From Variovorax atrisoli 110B (GTDB taxonomy: Bacteria > Pseudomonadota > Gammaproteobacteria > Burkholderiales > Burkholderiaceae_C), in assembly GCF_000382045.1 (NCBI RefSeq), contig NZ_KB907451.1, positions 62,001 to 126,000 on the forward strand: 64,000 bases of DNA. The letters are read 5' to 3'. Under the pieces are notes generated by a model. That model searched no databases, was not told the DNA's origin, and saw only the letters and a program-made list of their open reading frames with translations. Positions 41,924 to 50,650 of this stretch are shown piece after piece. Every line of letters starts with the position of its first letter. Position 1 is the first letter of the stretch. Made by a program: the position numbers and the translations under genes.

Positions 41924-42820
41924 TCAGTCCCGGCCCCGCACGATCCCCGCGATAGCGGCGCGCGCCGCCATCGCCTGCCTCACCGGCAGCAGCGGCCAGA
42001 CATGGACCATGCCGGGAGCCTCGTGCATCTCGACATGCACGCCCTGCGCCGCGGCCCGATCGCGCAGCGCCCGGCAATCCGCCAGCAGCAGGTCGCGCGT
42101 TCCGATGAACACGGTGAGCCTGCCCAGCCCCTGCAGCGGACCGTGCACGGGGCTCAGGTGCGGCAGGCCCGGATCTTCGCCGCCGGCCCACCACCGCCCC
42201 GCTTCCTCCAGTCCGGGGCGGGCCAGCCACGGATCGTCGGCTTCGAATGCCGGAATCGCGGGGTTCGACACCGTGAGGTCGAGCCAGGGCGAAATCAGCA
42301 CGATGTCGCGCGGCTGCGGCAGGCCCAGCGCGGCAAAGCCTTGAGCCAGCGCGAGCGCGAGGCCGCCGCCCGCCGAATCGCCCATCAGCACCAGCTGCCG
42401 GGGGTCATGCGCGGCAGCCAGCCCACGGTAGATCTCGTTCACCATCGCGTAGGCAGGCCGGTAGGTGTGCTCGGGCGCGAGCGGAAAGATCGGCACGTGC
42501 GCGACACAGCCCGTGGTCTCGGCGAATTCCGCCAGCAGGCGCCAGTGGAACGGCGAGATCTCGGCCACGTGCGCACCGCCGTGCAGGTAAAGGAGCTGCA
42601 CCGGTCCCGCGCCGGAAAGCGGCGCGAGGGTGTAGCAATCATGGCCGCCCACATGGCGCCTGCCGATCGCGCAGCGCTTGCGCACCGACGCCGGCGGCTC
42701 GGCGCTCGCGGTCTTGCGGTCGCGCTCCACGGCCGCGCGCAGCCCTTCGATGCTCTCGAAGCGGCGACGGCGGCCCAGGAGCTTCAGCAGCAGGAGAAAC
42801 AGGGGCCAAGGCATGGTCAT
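41924..42820 (-). CDS. HSL-family alpha/beta hydrolase (carboxylesterase)
   Basis: 298-residue esterase of the hormone-sensitive lipase group. Oxyanion motif LYLHGGAH, nucleophile elbow GDSAGGGLAL, acid Asp region IGTRDLL and catalytic His in GMVHVWPL. An N-terminal hydrophobic stretch (WPLFLLLLKLLG) may anchor it. It converges with the monooxygenase, ending 5 bp away. If that enzyme makes esters or lactones this hydrolase could cleave them; being on the opposite strand, co-regulation is not shown. Confidence 0.8.
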   Translation of the reverse strand: MTMPWPLFLLLLKLLGRRRRFESIEGLRAAVERDRKTASAEPPASVRKRCAIGRRHVGGHDCYTLAPLSGAGPVQLLYLHGGAHVAEISPFHWRLLAEFAETTGCVAHVPIFPLAPEHTYRPAYAMVNEIYRGLAAAHDPRQLVLMGDSAGGGLALALAQGFAALGLPQPRDIVLISPWLDLTVSNPAIPAFEADDPWLARPGLEEAGRWWAGGEDPGLPHLSPVHGPLQGLGRLTVFIGTRDLLLADCRALRDRAAAQGVHVEMHEAPGMVHVWPLLPVRQAMAARAAIAGIVRGRD

Positions 42821-42845
42821 GAAAGCTCCTCCTGCATTTCGTTCC

Positions 42846-43553
42846 TTACTCGATGAACCGCCGCAGCCCTTCGAGGTCGATCACGGTGATTCCCCCGTAT
42901 TCGATGCGAAGGAAGCCCGCTTCCTTCAGCCGGTTCAGCGCCGCATTGCAGCGCTGGCGCGAGACGCCCGAGAGGTTCGCGATCTCTTCCTGCGAGGTCT
43001 GCAGGTGCGGCTCGCTGCCCGGGTGCAGCCACGGGTGGAACAGCCCCGCCAGCGCGCGGGCGACCTGGCTGTCGGCGTCGAGCAGGCGGTGCGCCGCGTA
43101 GTTGCCCATGAACCAGTGCAGCCGCTCGTTGATCTGCTGCAGCAGGAAGTGGTCGAAGCCGCGCTGCGTGCGGTGCAGCCATTCGAAGGTTTCCAGAGGC
43201 AGCGCCGCCACCCGGCTGGGCCGCAGCGCGATGATGTCGGCCGAGCGCGGCAGCGCGCGCAGCAGCGTGCCTTCGCCGAACCAGCTGCCGACCGAGAGGC
43301 CGCCGAAGGTCACGGAGCGACCGTCGCTCGACGTGATCGACCACTTGAGAAGGCCCTCGAGCGTGCCGTACCAGTGCAGAGGCGTGTCGCCGCGCCGGCA
43401 CAGCGCGGCACCGGGCGCCACCTCGACCTCGCGCATCTCGTCGAGCACGCGTTCGCCCGCGCTCACGTCGAGCAGGGGGAACCAGGCCGAGCTCTGCAGC
43501 AGCTGGGCAATCGTGAGCGAGGCCGCCTTGGGGGCCGGCTTGTTCGTGGGCAT
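42846..43553 (-). CDS. Crp/Fnr-family transcriptional regulator
   Basis: 235-residue regulator with an N-terminal cyclic-nucleotide-binding-type beta-roll (EVEVAPGAALCRRGDTPLHWY, GSWFGEGTLL) and a C-terminal winged helix (LQTSQEEIANLSGVSRQRCNAALNRL). It has no FNR-type cysteine cluster. The ATG at 43553 fits the beta-roll start; the frame continues upstream without support. It diverges from the BKACE operon, 145 bp away, and is the likely regulator. A membrane nucleotide cyclase is encoded at 4179 in the same window. Confidence 0.85.
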   Translation of the reverse strand: MPTNKPAPKAASLTIAQLLQSSAWFPLLDVSAGERVLDEMREVEVAPGAALCRRGDTPLHWYGTLEGLLKWSITSSDGRSVTFGGLSVGSWFGEGTLLRALPRSADIIALRPSRVAALPLETFEWLHRTQRGFDHFLLQQINERLHWFMGNYAAHRLLDADSQVARALAGLFHPWLHPGSEPHLQTSQEEIANLSGVSRQRCNAALNRLKEAGFLRIEYGGITVIDLEGLRRFIE

Positions 43554-43698
43554 GGGACGGAAGGCAGATGGCGCTGGGGCGACTTTAGCCGGTGGCGCAG
43601 CGTAAACCCTGAGCCCGAATGTCGTCGCGATGACTGAGTGGGGACGCTGCTCAAAAAAATAATTGCGCGCCCATGACAGACACCAGGAGCCCCCGAGC

Positions 43699-44619
43699 AT
43701 GTCGAAGCGCAAAGTGATCGTGACCATCGCCCCCACCGGCGGCATGGCGCACAAGTCGCAGAACCCCCACCTCCCCACCCAGCCCGCAGAGATCGCGGCC
43801 GACGTGCTGCGCTGCTGGAACGCCGGCGCCAGCGTGGTCGCCATCCACGCACGCCGGCCCGACGACGGCGCCACCTGCGACGCCGAGGTGTACCGCGACA
43901 TCAACAGCCGCATCCGCGCGGGCGGCAGCGACATCGTCATCAACAACTCCACCGGCGGCGGCGTGCACGGCGACATGGTGAAGCCGCTGGCCGGCGACCG
44001 CTGGGAGATCGCGTGGGAGGAGCGCATCAAGGGCATGGACGCCGGCGCCGAGATGTGCACGCTCGACGCGACCACGCTCAACCTGAGCTTCGAGGGCAAG
44101 CAGATCCTGATGGACACGCCCATCACGCGCGGGCGCGAGCTGGCCGCCGGCATGAAGGCGCGCGGCATCAAGCCCGAGTGGGAGGTCTTCAGCCCCACGC
44201 ACATCCTGCAGGACACGACCACGCTGATCGGCGAGGGCCACGACGACGAGCCCTACTTCATCAACCTGGTGATGAACGTGCACCGCAACTTCCAGAACGC
44301 GATGCCGTATTCGCCGCGCTTCCTGCAGATGATGGTCGACACGCTGCCCAGGGGCAGCATCTTCTGCGTGAGCGGCATCGGCCCCTCGCAGCTGGAGGCC
44401 AACGTGGCGGCGCTGCTGCTGGGCGGCCATGCGCGCGTGGGCCTGGAAGACAACCTCTACTTCCGCCACGGCGAGCTGGCCACCAACGTGCAGCTCACCG
44501 AGCGCATCGTGCGCGTGATCCGCGAGCTCGACATGGAAGTGGCCACGCCCGCCGAGGCGCGGCAGATGATGGGCCTGCCGCGGGTGGGCACGCCGAGGCC
44601 CGAGTTCGCACTGGGCTGA
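43699..44619 (+). CDS. Beta-keto acid cleavage enzyme (BKACE, DUF849)
   Basis: 306-residue TIM-barrel enzyme of the BKACE family. Members split a beta-keto acid with acetyl-CoA into acetoacetyl-CoA and the CoA-free remainder product; 3-keto-5-aminohexanoate and 3-dehydrocarnitine are known substrates. Seen: [21 protein letters not shown], the metal-binding His-x-Arg segment [21 protein letters not shown] and the C-terminal [17 protein letters not shown]. The neighbour at 45869 resembles L-carnitine dehydrogenase, which makes 3-dehydrocarnitine, so a carnitine-like substrate is the best guess. Confidence 0.85.
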   Translation: MSKRKVIVTIAPTGGMAHKSQNPHLPTQPAEIAADVLRCWNAGASVVAIHARRPDDGATCDAEVYRDINSRIRAGGSDIVINNSTGGGVHGDMVKPLAGDRWEIAWEERIKGMDAGAEMCTLDATTLNLSFEGKQILMDTPITRGRELAAGMKARGIKPEWEVFSPTHILQDTTTLIGEGHDDEPYFINLVMNVHRNFQNAMPYSPRFLQMMVDTLPRGSIFCVSGIGPSQLEANVAALLLGGHARVGLEDNLYFRHGELATNVQLTERIVRVIRELDMEVATPAEARQMMGLPRVGTPRPEFALG

Positions 44620-44657
44620 AGGCGGGCGACAAACAGAAGAGAGACGGAGACGGATAC

Positions 44658-45872
44658 ATGAGCAAGCTTTCCCGCAGCGCCCTCGCAGCGGCGCTCGGTG
44701 CGGCCTTCACGGCGACGGGCGCCTCGGCGCAGGTGTCGGACGACGTGATCCGCATCGGCTTCATCAGCGACATGTCGGGCATCTACCGCGACTACGACGG
44801 GCCGGCCGGCGCGGAGGCCATCCGCATGGCCATTGCCGACATGGGCGGCGCCATCGACGGCAGGAAGATCGAGCTGGTCACGGCCGATCACCAGAACAAG
44901 CCCGACATCGCCGCTGCCAAGGCACGCGAGTGGTTCGACGTGCAGAAGGTCGACATGCTGATCGGCGGCGTCAACTCGGGTGCGGCCATCGCCATGGCGG
45001 GCGTGGCGGCCGACAAGAAGAAGCCCTACTTCGTGGTGGGCTCGGGCGCCTCGGGCCTCACCAACGAATACTGCTCGCCGTACACGGTGCACTACGCCTA
45101 CGACACGGTGGCCATGGCGCGCGGCACCGCGAGCGCGGTGGCCAAGGCCGGCGGCAAGAGCTGGTACTTCGTGACGGCCGACTACGCCTTCGGCGCGGCG
45201 CTGCAGGCCGACGCCACGAAGACGGTGCAGGCTGCCGGCGGCACGGTGGCGGGCTCGGTGAAGCACCCGCTGGGCGCGAGCGATTTCTCGTCGTTCATGC
45301 TGCAGGCGCAGGGCTCGAAGGCCCAGGTGCTGGCGCTGGCCAACGCGGGCGGCGACACGGTCAACGCGATCAAGTCGGCGGCGGAGTTCGGCATCGGCAG
45401 GAACATGAAGCTGGCCGGCATGATCATCACCATCAACGACGTTCACGCGCTGGGCCTGAAGGCATCGCAGGGCATGTACCTCACCGACAGCTGGTACTGG
45501 AACCAGAGCCCCGAGTCGCGCGAATGGGCACGCCGCTTCTTCGACAGGCACAAGCGCATGCCCTCCTCCTTCCATGCCGGCGACTACTCGGCCGCGCTGC
45601 AGTACCTGCAGGCGGTGAAGGCCGCGGGCAGCGACGACGCCGACAAGGTGATGGCCCAGCTGCGCAAGACGAAGTTCAACGACATGTTCGTCAAGGGCGG
45701 CTGGCTGCGCGAAGACGGGCTGATGGTGCACGACATGCACCTGATGCAGGTGAAGACGCCGGCCGAGTCGAAGGAGCCCTGGGACTACTACAAGGTGGTC
45801 GAGCCGATCCGCGGCGAGGCCGCATGGACGACGAAGGCAGAGAGCCGCTGCGCGCGGTGGAAATCGACATGA
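44658..45872 (+). CDS. ABC substrate-binding protein, LivJ type, orphan
   Basis: 404-residue periplasmic binding protein. Signal peptide (LAAALGAAFTATGASAQ), then IRIGFISDMSGIYRDYDGPAG and the ligand-binding DMLIGGVNSGAAIAMAGVA. It resembles urea/amide/aromatic LivJ-like proteins. No permease or ATPase gene accompanies it, so it must share a transporter encoded elsewhere, or the benzoate Liv system. It is 38 bp after the BKACE gene and overlaps the dehydrogenase start (ATGA), so the three are one operon. Confidence 0.85.
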   Translation: MSKLSRSALAAALGAAFTATGASAQVSDDVIRIGFISDMSGIYRDYDGPAGAEAIRMAIADMGGAIDGRKIELVTADHQNKPDIAAAKAREWFDVQKVDMLIGGVNSGAAIAMAGVAADKKKPYFVVGSGASGLTNEYCSPYTVHYAYDTVAMARGTASAVAKAGGKSWYFVTADYAFGAALQADATKTVQAAGGTVAGSVKHPLGASDFSSFMLQAQGSKAQVLALANAGGDTVNAIKSAAEFGIGRNMKLAGMIITINDVHALGLKASQGMYLTDSWYWNQSPESREWARRFFDRHKRMPSSFHAGDYSAALQYLQAVKAAGSDDADKVMAQLRKTKFNDMFVKGGWLREDGLMVHDMHLMQVKTPAESKEPWDYYKVVEPIRGEAAWTTKAESRCARWKST

Positions 45873-46816
45873 GCACATCCACGGACATCCAACGCGTGGC
45901 GGTGGTCGGCACCGGCGTGATCGGCGCGAGCTGGGTCGCGCACTTCCTCGCGCACGGTCTCGACGTGAACGCGACCGACCCCTCGCCCGGCGCGGAAGAA
46001 CGGCTGCGCGAAGCCGTGGCGCGGCACTGGCCCACGCTGGAGCGCTTTGGCCTCGCAGCAGGTGCCTCCATCGAGCGCCTGCGCTTCCACGACAGCCTGG
46101 AAGACGCCGTCTCGGTGGCCGACTTCGTCCAGGAGAACGGCCCCGAGCGCATGGGCTTCAAGATCGACCTGTTCCGCCGCATGGACGCGGCCGCGCCGCC
46201 GGAGACGATCCTCGCATCGAGCTCCTCCGGCCTCGCGATCAGCGGCGTGCAGTCGGGCTGCGCGCATCCGCAGCGCGTGGTGCTGGGGCATCCGTTCAAC
46301 CCGCCGCACCTGATCCCGCTGGTGGAGGTGATCGGCGGCGAGCAGACCTCGGCCGAGGCCATCGAGCGCACCATGGCCTTCTATGCGGCCATCGGCAAGC
46401 GGCCGATCCACGTGAAGCGCGAGGTGAAGGGCCACATCGCGAACCGGCTGCAGGCGGCGCTGTGGCGCGAGGCCTTCCACCTCGTCGACCAGGGCGTGGC
46501 CAGCGTGGCCGACATCGACACAGCCATCGCGCACGGGCCCGGCCTCCGCTGGGCGGTGATGGGGCCGTTCATGAATCTGCACCTGTCGGGCGGCGCGGGC
46601 GGCATCGAGCATGTGCTGGCGCACCTGGGCGGGCCGATCGAGGACTGGTGGAAAGACCTGAGGGCGCCGTCGATGACAGAAGAACTCAAGCAGAAGGTGG
46701 CGCAAGGCGTGTCGCAGGAGCTGGGTGCGCGCCGACCTGGCGATCTCGAATCGGCCCGCGACACCCTGCTGTTAAACCTGATTCGCGCGAAGGCCGATAC
46801 CGGCAAGCTCGATTAG
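45869..46816 (+). CDS. L-carnitine dehydrogenase-like 3-hydroxyacyl dehydrogenase
   Basis: 315-residue NAD-dependent dehydrogenase of the 3-hydroxyacyl-CoA dehydrogenase superfamily. The Rossmann motif VAVVGTGVIGASWVAHFLAHG leads, followed by ASSSSGLAISG, GHPFNPPHLIPLVEV and the catalytic dyad region with HIANRLQAALWREA. Lack of an attached hydratase and the single short C-terminal domain fit L-carnitine dehydrogenase or L-gulonate dehydrogenase-type enzymes acting on free 3-hydroxy acids. Pairing with BKACE supports 3-dehydrocarnitine-like chemistry. Specificity needs biochemical proof. Confidence 0.8.
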   Translation: MSTSTDIQRVAVVGTGVIGASWVAHFLAHGLDVNATDPSPGAEERLREAVARHWPTLERFGLAAGASIERLRFHDSLEDAVSVADFVQENGPERMGFKIDLFRRMDAAAPPETILASSSSGLAISGVQSGCAHPQRVVLGHPFNPPHLIPLVEVIGGEQTSAEAIERTMAFYAAIGKRPIHVKREVKGHIANRLQAALWREAFHLVDQGVASVADIDTAIAHGPGLRWAVMGPFMNLHLSGGAGGIEHVLAHLGGPIEDWWKDLRAPSMTEELKQKVAQGVSQELGARRPGDLESARDTLLLNLIRAKADTGKLD

Positions 46817-46873
46817 ATGGAGTGCTGCTTTTCCATTCGTCTCGTTGTGCGTTGGGCGCTTCGTTCGGGATGC

Positions 46874-46967
46874 GATGACGCCGACGGGGTACCTTGCTCC
46901 GCGAATGTCCCCCGGCCTGCGGCCTCCTCCTTTATTTCGCTGCGCAAGGCACCCCATCGACGTCATC
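46874..46967. repeat. Palindromic repeat family 3, copy A
   Basis: A 94-bp element with 24-bp terminal inverted repeats (46874-46897 and 46944-46967; 21 of 24 match). Its core contains TCCGCGAATGTCCCCC and CCTCCTCCTTTATTTCGCTGC. The right end extends into the perfect hairpin CCCATCGA-CGTCA-TCGATGGG (46953-46973). It lies in the 320-bp gap before feruloyl-CoA synthase, with copy B in inverted orientation. Confidence 0.75.
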
Positions 46968-47010
46968 GATGGGCGCAGCGCCTCTGCGGCCGGCACTACG
47001 ACCGCACTCA

Positions 47011-47110
47011 TGTGCGAATGGCACGGGGTGCTCCCCGCAGCGAAATAAAGGAGGACGGGCGCAGCCCTGGGGGACATTCGCGGAGGGGAGTACCCCGTGT
47101 CATTCGCACA
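47011..47110. repeat. Palindromic repeat family 3, copy B (inverted)
   Basis: A 100-bp element with 24-bp terminal inverted repeats (47011-47034 and 47087-47110; 22 of 24 match). The core, read in reverse complement, repeats that of copy A (TCCGCGAATGTCCCCC and CCTCCTTTATTTCGCTGC). It ends 26 bp before the feruloyl-CoA synthase ATG, so it lies in that gene's leader. Confidence 0.78.
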
Positions 47111-47136
47111 CGCCCTGAAAACCCCGGAACACTGAA

Positions 47137-48948
47137 ATGACCGACTTCCTCCACGACGAAACCCTGATCGCCCCACCCCGCACGGTGCGCATCGACTTCG
47201 ACGACGGCTCCTTCGCACTGCGTTCGCCGATGACGTTGAAGCCGTATGCGCGCTGCATCGGCGAATGGATCGAACGCTGGGCGAGCGAGACGCCCGATGC
47301 GCTGGCGTTCGCGGAGCGCGACGAGAGCGGCGATGGCTGGCGAAGGCTCGACTACCGCGCGCTGCGCCAGGCTGTGGGCTCTGTGGCGCAGGCACTGCTC
47401 GACCTGGACCTGCCGCCCGACCAGCCGGTGGTGATCCTGTCGGACAACGCCATCGACCACGCGGTGCTGATGCTCGCGGCCATGCACGTCGGTCGCACCG
47501 CGTGCTCGCTCTCCAGCGCCTACTCGCGCATGGCGAAGGACCCGTCGCGGCTGCACGGCATGCTGCAGGCGCTGAAGCCCGCGCTGATCTATGCGTCCGA
47601 CGCCAGGGTGTACGGCGACTCGCTCGCAGGCTGCGGCGTCGAGGCGGTCACGGTGTTCAGCCGCAACGCCGATGCACATCCGGGGGCGCTGGCCTTCGAC
47701 AGCCTGCTCGCGGCGAAGGAGACGCCCGCCGTCATGCAGGCCTTCGCCAACGTGCTGCCCGACACGCACGCCAAGTACCTGCTGACCTCCGGCTCCACCG
47801 GCAAGCCCAAGGTCGTCATCAACACGCACCGCATGCTGTGCGCCAATCAGCAGATGATGGCGCAGACCTGGCGCTTCCTTTCGCAGGAGAAGCCGGTGCT
47901 GGTCGACTGGCTGCCCTGGAGCCACACCTTCGGCGCCAACCACAACTTGCACATGGTGCTGTGCCATGGCGGCGCCCTCTACATCGACGAGGGCCGGCCC
48001 GCGCCCGGGCTGATCGAGAAGACGGTGCGCAACCTGCGCGAGGTGAAGCCCACGCTGCTGTTCAACGTGCCGCGCGGCTTCGACATGCTGCTGCCGTTCC
48101 TGGAGGCCGACGATGCGCTGGCGGCCGAGGTGTTCTCGCGGCTGCGCCTCGCCTTCTATGCGGCGGCGGCGCTCGCGCCCTCCACCTGGCAGAGGCTCGA
48201 GGCGGTGGCCCGGCGCGTGCGCCCCGAACGGCCTCTGTGGCTGACCACCTCGTGGGGCGCGACAGAGACATCGCCCGCCATCACCTCCGCGCACTGGAAG
48301 CTCGACGGCGCCGGCTGCATCGGCGCACCGCTGCCGGGCCTGGAGCTGAAGTTCGTGCCCAACGGCGAGAAGCTGGAGATGCGCGTCAAGGGCGTGTCCG
48401 TGTTTCCCGGCTACCGCGACGCACCGCGCGAAACGGCGCAGGCCTTCGACGAAGAGGGCTACTACCGCATCGGCGATGCCGGCTTCCTGGCCGAGCCTTC
48501 GCAGCCCGCGCAGGGCGTGATCTTCAACGGGCGCGTGGCGGAAGACTTCAAGCTCTCCACCGGCACCTGGGTGTCGGTGGGCACGCTGCGCGTGAAGCTG
48601 GTGTCGATGCTCGCGCCACACGTGCAGGACATCGTGCTCACCGGCCACGACCGCGACGAGATCGGCATGCTGGTCTTCGCGAGCCCCCAGGGCGCCGCGC
48701 TTGCACCGCAGGCACTGGGCGAGCGCATCGCCGCCGTGATGCGATCGCTGCGCGACGAGGGCGCGGGCTCTTCGCAGTGCCCCGCCTGCGCGCTGGTGCT
48801 GTCGGAGCCGCCGAGCCTCGACGCAGGCGAGATCACCGACAAGGGCTACATCAACCAGCGCGCCGTGCTCGCGCGGCGCGCGGCGGAGGTCGAGCGGCTG
48901 CACGCGCGCTCGCCGGGCGACGTAGAGGTGGTGCGGCCGAAGAACTGA
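47137..48948 (+). CDS. fcs: Feruloyl-CoA synthase
   Basis: 603-residue AMP-forming ligase of the feruloyl-CoA synthase group, activating hydroxycinnamates with ATP and CoA. Seen: P-loop LLTSGSTGKPKVVINTHRM, DWLPWSHTFGANHNLHMVL, TTSWGATETSPAITSAHW and NGRVAEDFKLSTGTWVSVG, all characteristic of this family; the C-terminal lysine region reads DKGYINQRAVLARRAAEVERL. The feruloyl-CoA hydratase/lyase and vanillin dehydrogenase usually beside it are absent, but a crotonase gene lies 0.9 kb away. A different carboxylic acid substrate is possible. Confidence 0.83.
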   Translation: MTDFLHDETLIAPPRTVRIDFDDGSFALRSPMTLKPYARCIGEWIERWASETPDALAFAERDESGDGWRRLDYRALRQAVGSVAQALLDLDLPPDQPVVILSDNAIDHAVLMLAAMHVGRTACSLSSAYSRMAKDPSRLHGMLQALKPALIYASDARVYGDSLAGCGVEAVTVFSRNADAHPGALAFDSLLAAKETPAVMQAFANVLPDTHAKYLLTSGSTGKPKVVINTHRMLCANQQMMAQTWRFLSQEKPVLVDWLPWSHTFGANHNLHMVLCHGGALYIDEGRPAPGLIEKTVRNLREVKPTLLFNVPRGFDMLLPFLEADDALAAEVFSRLRLAFYAAAALAPSTWQRLEAVARRVRPERPLWLTTSWGATETSPAITSAHWKLDGAGCIGAPLPGLELKFVPNGEKLEMRVKGVSVFPGYRDAPRETAQAFDEEGYYRIGDAGFLAEPSQPAQGVIFNGRVAEDFKLSTGTWVSVGTLRVKLVSMLAPHVQDIVLTGHDRDEIGMLVFASPQGAALAPQALGERIAAVMRSLRDEGAGSSQCPACALVLSEPPSLDAGEITDKGYINQRAVLARRAAEVERLHARSPGDVEVVRPKN

Positions 48949-48961
48949 AGCCCGCGCGCAG

Positions 48962-49768
48962 CTACGGCTGCGCCAGCCACTTGCGCCACAGCAACAGCGC
49001 CTTGTCCTGGTAGCGCCGGGTGGCGGCGAGCAGCGCGGCGCGCGGCTTGGGCGACATGAGCTCGGCCGGCAGCAGCGGATCGCGGATGAGGTGGCCGATC
49101 ACGGCGCGGCCCAGCAGCAGCGACTCGCGCGTCGCGGTCTCCAGCTTCTGGGTGGCGAGCCGCTTTCCGCTGCGCTCCACGCCGGCCTGCAGGCGGCGGT
49201 AGTCGGCCTCCATGGCGCGCACGTTCCAGAGCTTGCGCGCCGCTGCCTGCGCCGCGCCGTCGAGGTCGGCGATGCGGAACACCAGCGCATCGGAAGACAG
49301 GCCGAGCGCCGCCAGCTGCTTGCGCTCGGCCGCGAGACCGCCCGAGAGGTTGTCGGGCCGCACGTGCAGGCCCGGGTGCAGCGCGGCGAACCCGCGCAGC
49401 GACAGCGCGAGCGCATGGTGGCGCCACGCGGTCTTGTCGGCACGCGGCACGCCGGCGTCGTGCACCGCGAGCCAGTCGCCCTTCCATGCCACGGTCTGCG
49501 CCTGCCGGCTGTGCCAGGCGTCGACGGTGCGCGACAGCGCCGCGCCCTTGCGGTCGAGCATGTAGCTGCCGCGCTCGCCGCGCGCGATCTTGCCCTCGGC
49601 CGTGAGCCGGGTCAGGCCCACGCGCAGCGTCGATTCGCCGATGCCCATGAGTGCGCCCGCGCGGCACAGCGCCTGGGCGCTCAGCGTGCCGCCGTCGGCC
49701 ACCAGCAGGTCGAGGATCAGGTCGGGCGCGCTGGGTACGGCGACCGGCACATTACATACTTTGTCCAT
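48962..49768 (-). CDS. PaaX-family transcriptional regulator
   Basis: 268-residue regulator like PaaX, the phenylacetyl-CoA-responsive repressor. An N-terminal winged helix (MGIGESTLRVGLTRLTAEGK) is followed by GERGSYMLDRKGAAL and a C-terminal PaaX domain with GRAVIGHLIRDPLLPAELM. No phenylacetate genes are present, so the ligand is probably another acyl-CoA. It diverges from the crotonase gene with dyad sequences between them and converges with feruloyl-CoA synthase, ending 14 bp away. Confidence 0.85.
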   Translation of the reverse strand: MDKVCNVPVAVPSAPDLILDLLVADGGTLSAQALCRAGALMGIGESTLRVGLTRLTAEGKIARGERGSYMLDRKGAALSRTVDAWHSRQAQTVAWKGDWLAVHDAGVPRADKTAWRHHALALSLRGFAALHPGLHVRPDNLSGGLAAERKQLAALGLSSDALVFRIADLDGAAQAAARKLWNVRAMEADYRRLQAGVERSGKRLATQKLETATRESLLLGRAVIGHLIRDPLLPAELMSPKPRAALLAATRRYQDKALLLWRKWLAQP

Positions 49769-49824
49769 GTTTGCGGGCGAGAGAAATATTTCCTACGATC
49801 ATCGTGGGCGATCGAACATGTAAT
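49751..49824. promoter_or_regulatory. PaaX/crotonase divergent control region
   Basis: ATTACAT (49751-49757) and ATGTAAT (49818-49824) form a widely spaced inverted repeat across the start regions of both divergent genes. Between them lie TTGCGG-N17-TACGAT (49771-49799), a plausible promoter for the crotonase, and the 11-bp palindrome ACGATCATCGT (49795-49805) at its -10. Binding by the adjacent PaaX-like protein is likely. Confidence 0.5.
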
Positions 49825-49846
49825 TTTGCCCCGGAAGGATGCGCGC

Positions 49847-50632
49847 ATGGCCATGCAGTACGTGAGCTACGACACAGATGGCGCCGTCTGCACCATCACC
49901 CTGAACCGGCCCGACAAGCGCAATGCGGTCGATGGCCTGGTGGCGGCCGAACTTCGGGAGGCCTTCGGCCGCTTCGAGGCCGAAGATGCGTTGCGCGTCG
50001 CGGTGCTGACCGGCGCCGGCGGCCACTTCTGCGCGGGCGCCGACCTCTCCGCCGTGGGCGACCCGGCCCGCCGCAACGAGCTCGACCCCGAGGGCGGCGG
50101 CAGTGGTCCGATGGGGCCGACGCGCATGGCGCTGTCGAAGCCGCTGATCGCGGCGGTGAACGGCTTCGCGGTGGCCGGCGGCCTCGAGCTCGCGCTGCTG
50201 GCCGACCTGCGCGTGGCCGACGAGGACGCCGTCTTCGGCGTGTTCTGCCGCCGCTGGGGCGTGCCGCTGATCGACGGCGGCACGGTGCGGCTGCCGCGCA
50301 TCGTGGGCATGGGGCGCGCGCTCGACATGATCCTCACGGGCCGCGCGGTGGGCGCGCCCGAGGCGCTGGCGATGGGCCTGGTCAACCGCGTGACGCCGCC
50401 TGGCGGCGCACTGGCCGCCGCACAGCAATTGGCACGCGAACTCGCTGCCTTCCCGCAGCGATGCATGCTGGCCGATCGCCGCTCCGCCTACGAGCAGTGG
50501 GGCATGCCGCTGGCCGAGGCCCTGCGCCGCGAGGGCTCGCTGGGCGTGCCGGTGGTCTTCGCCGAGGGCCAGGCCGGCGCGGCGCGCTTTGCCGGCGGCG
50601 CGGGGCGCCACGGCGAGTTCGGCAGGTCCTGA
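49847..50632 (+). CDS. Crotonase-family enoyl-CoA hydratase/isomerase
   Basis: 261-residue crotonase. Oxyanion-hole segments LTGAGGHFCAGADLSAVG and AAVNGFAVAGGLELALLADLR are present. The second catalytic Glu of enoyl-CoA hydratases is replaced in the motif RRWGVPLIDGGTVRLPRIVG (Asp-Gly where hydratases have Glu-rich EhGl/LPG), so classical hydration is uncertain. The ATG at 49847 follows CCGGAAGGATG. It is divergent from the PaaX-like regulator and near feruloyl-CoA synthase; a role as hydratase/lyase for the cinnamoyl-CoA product is possible but not supported by signature residues. Confidence 0.8.
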   Translation: MAMQYVSYDTDGAVCTITLNRPDKRNAVDGLVAAELREAFGRFEAEDALRVAVLTGAGGHFCAGADLSAVGDPARRNELDPEGGGSGPMGPTRMALSKPLIAAVNGFAVAGGLELALLADLRVADEDAVFGVFCRRWGVPLIDGGTVRLPRIVGMGRALDMILTGRAVGAPEALAMGLVNRVTPPGGALAAAQQLARELAAFPQRCMLADRRSAYEQWGMPLAEALRREGSLGVPVVFAEGQAGAARFAGGAGRHGEFGRS

Positions 50633-50650
50633 AGAGGAGTGCCGCCTTCG

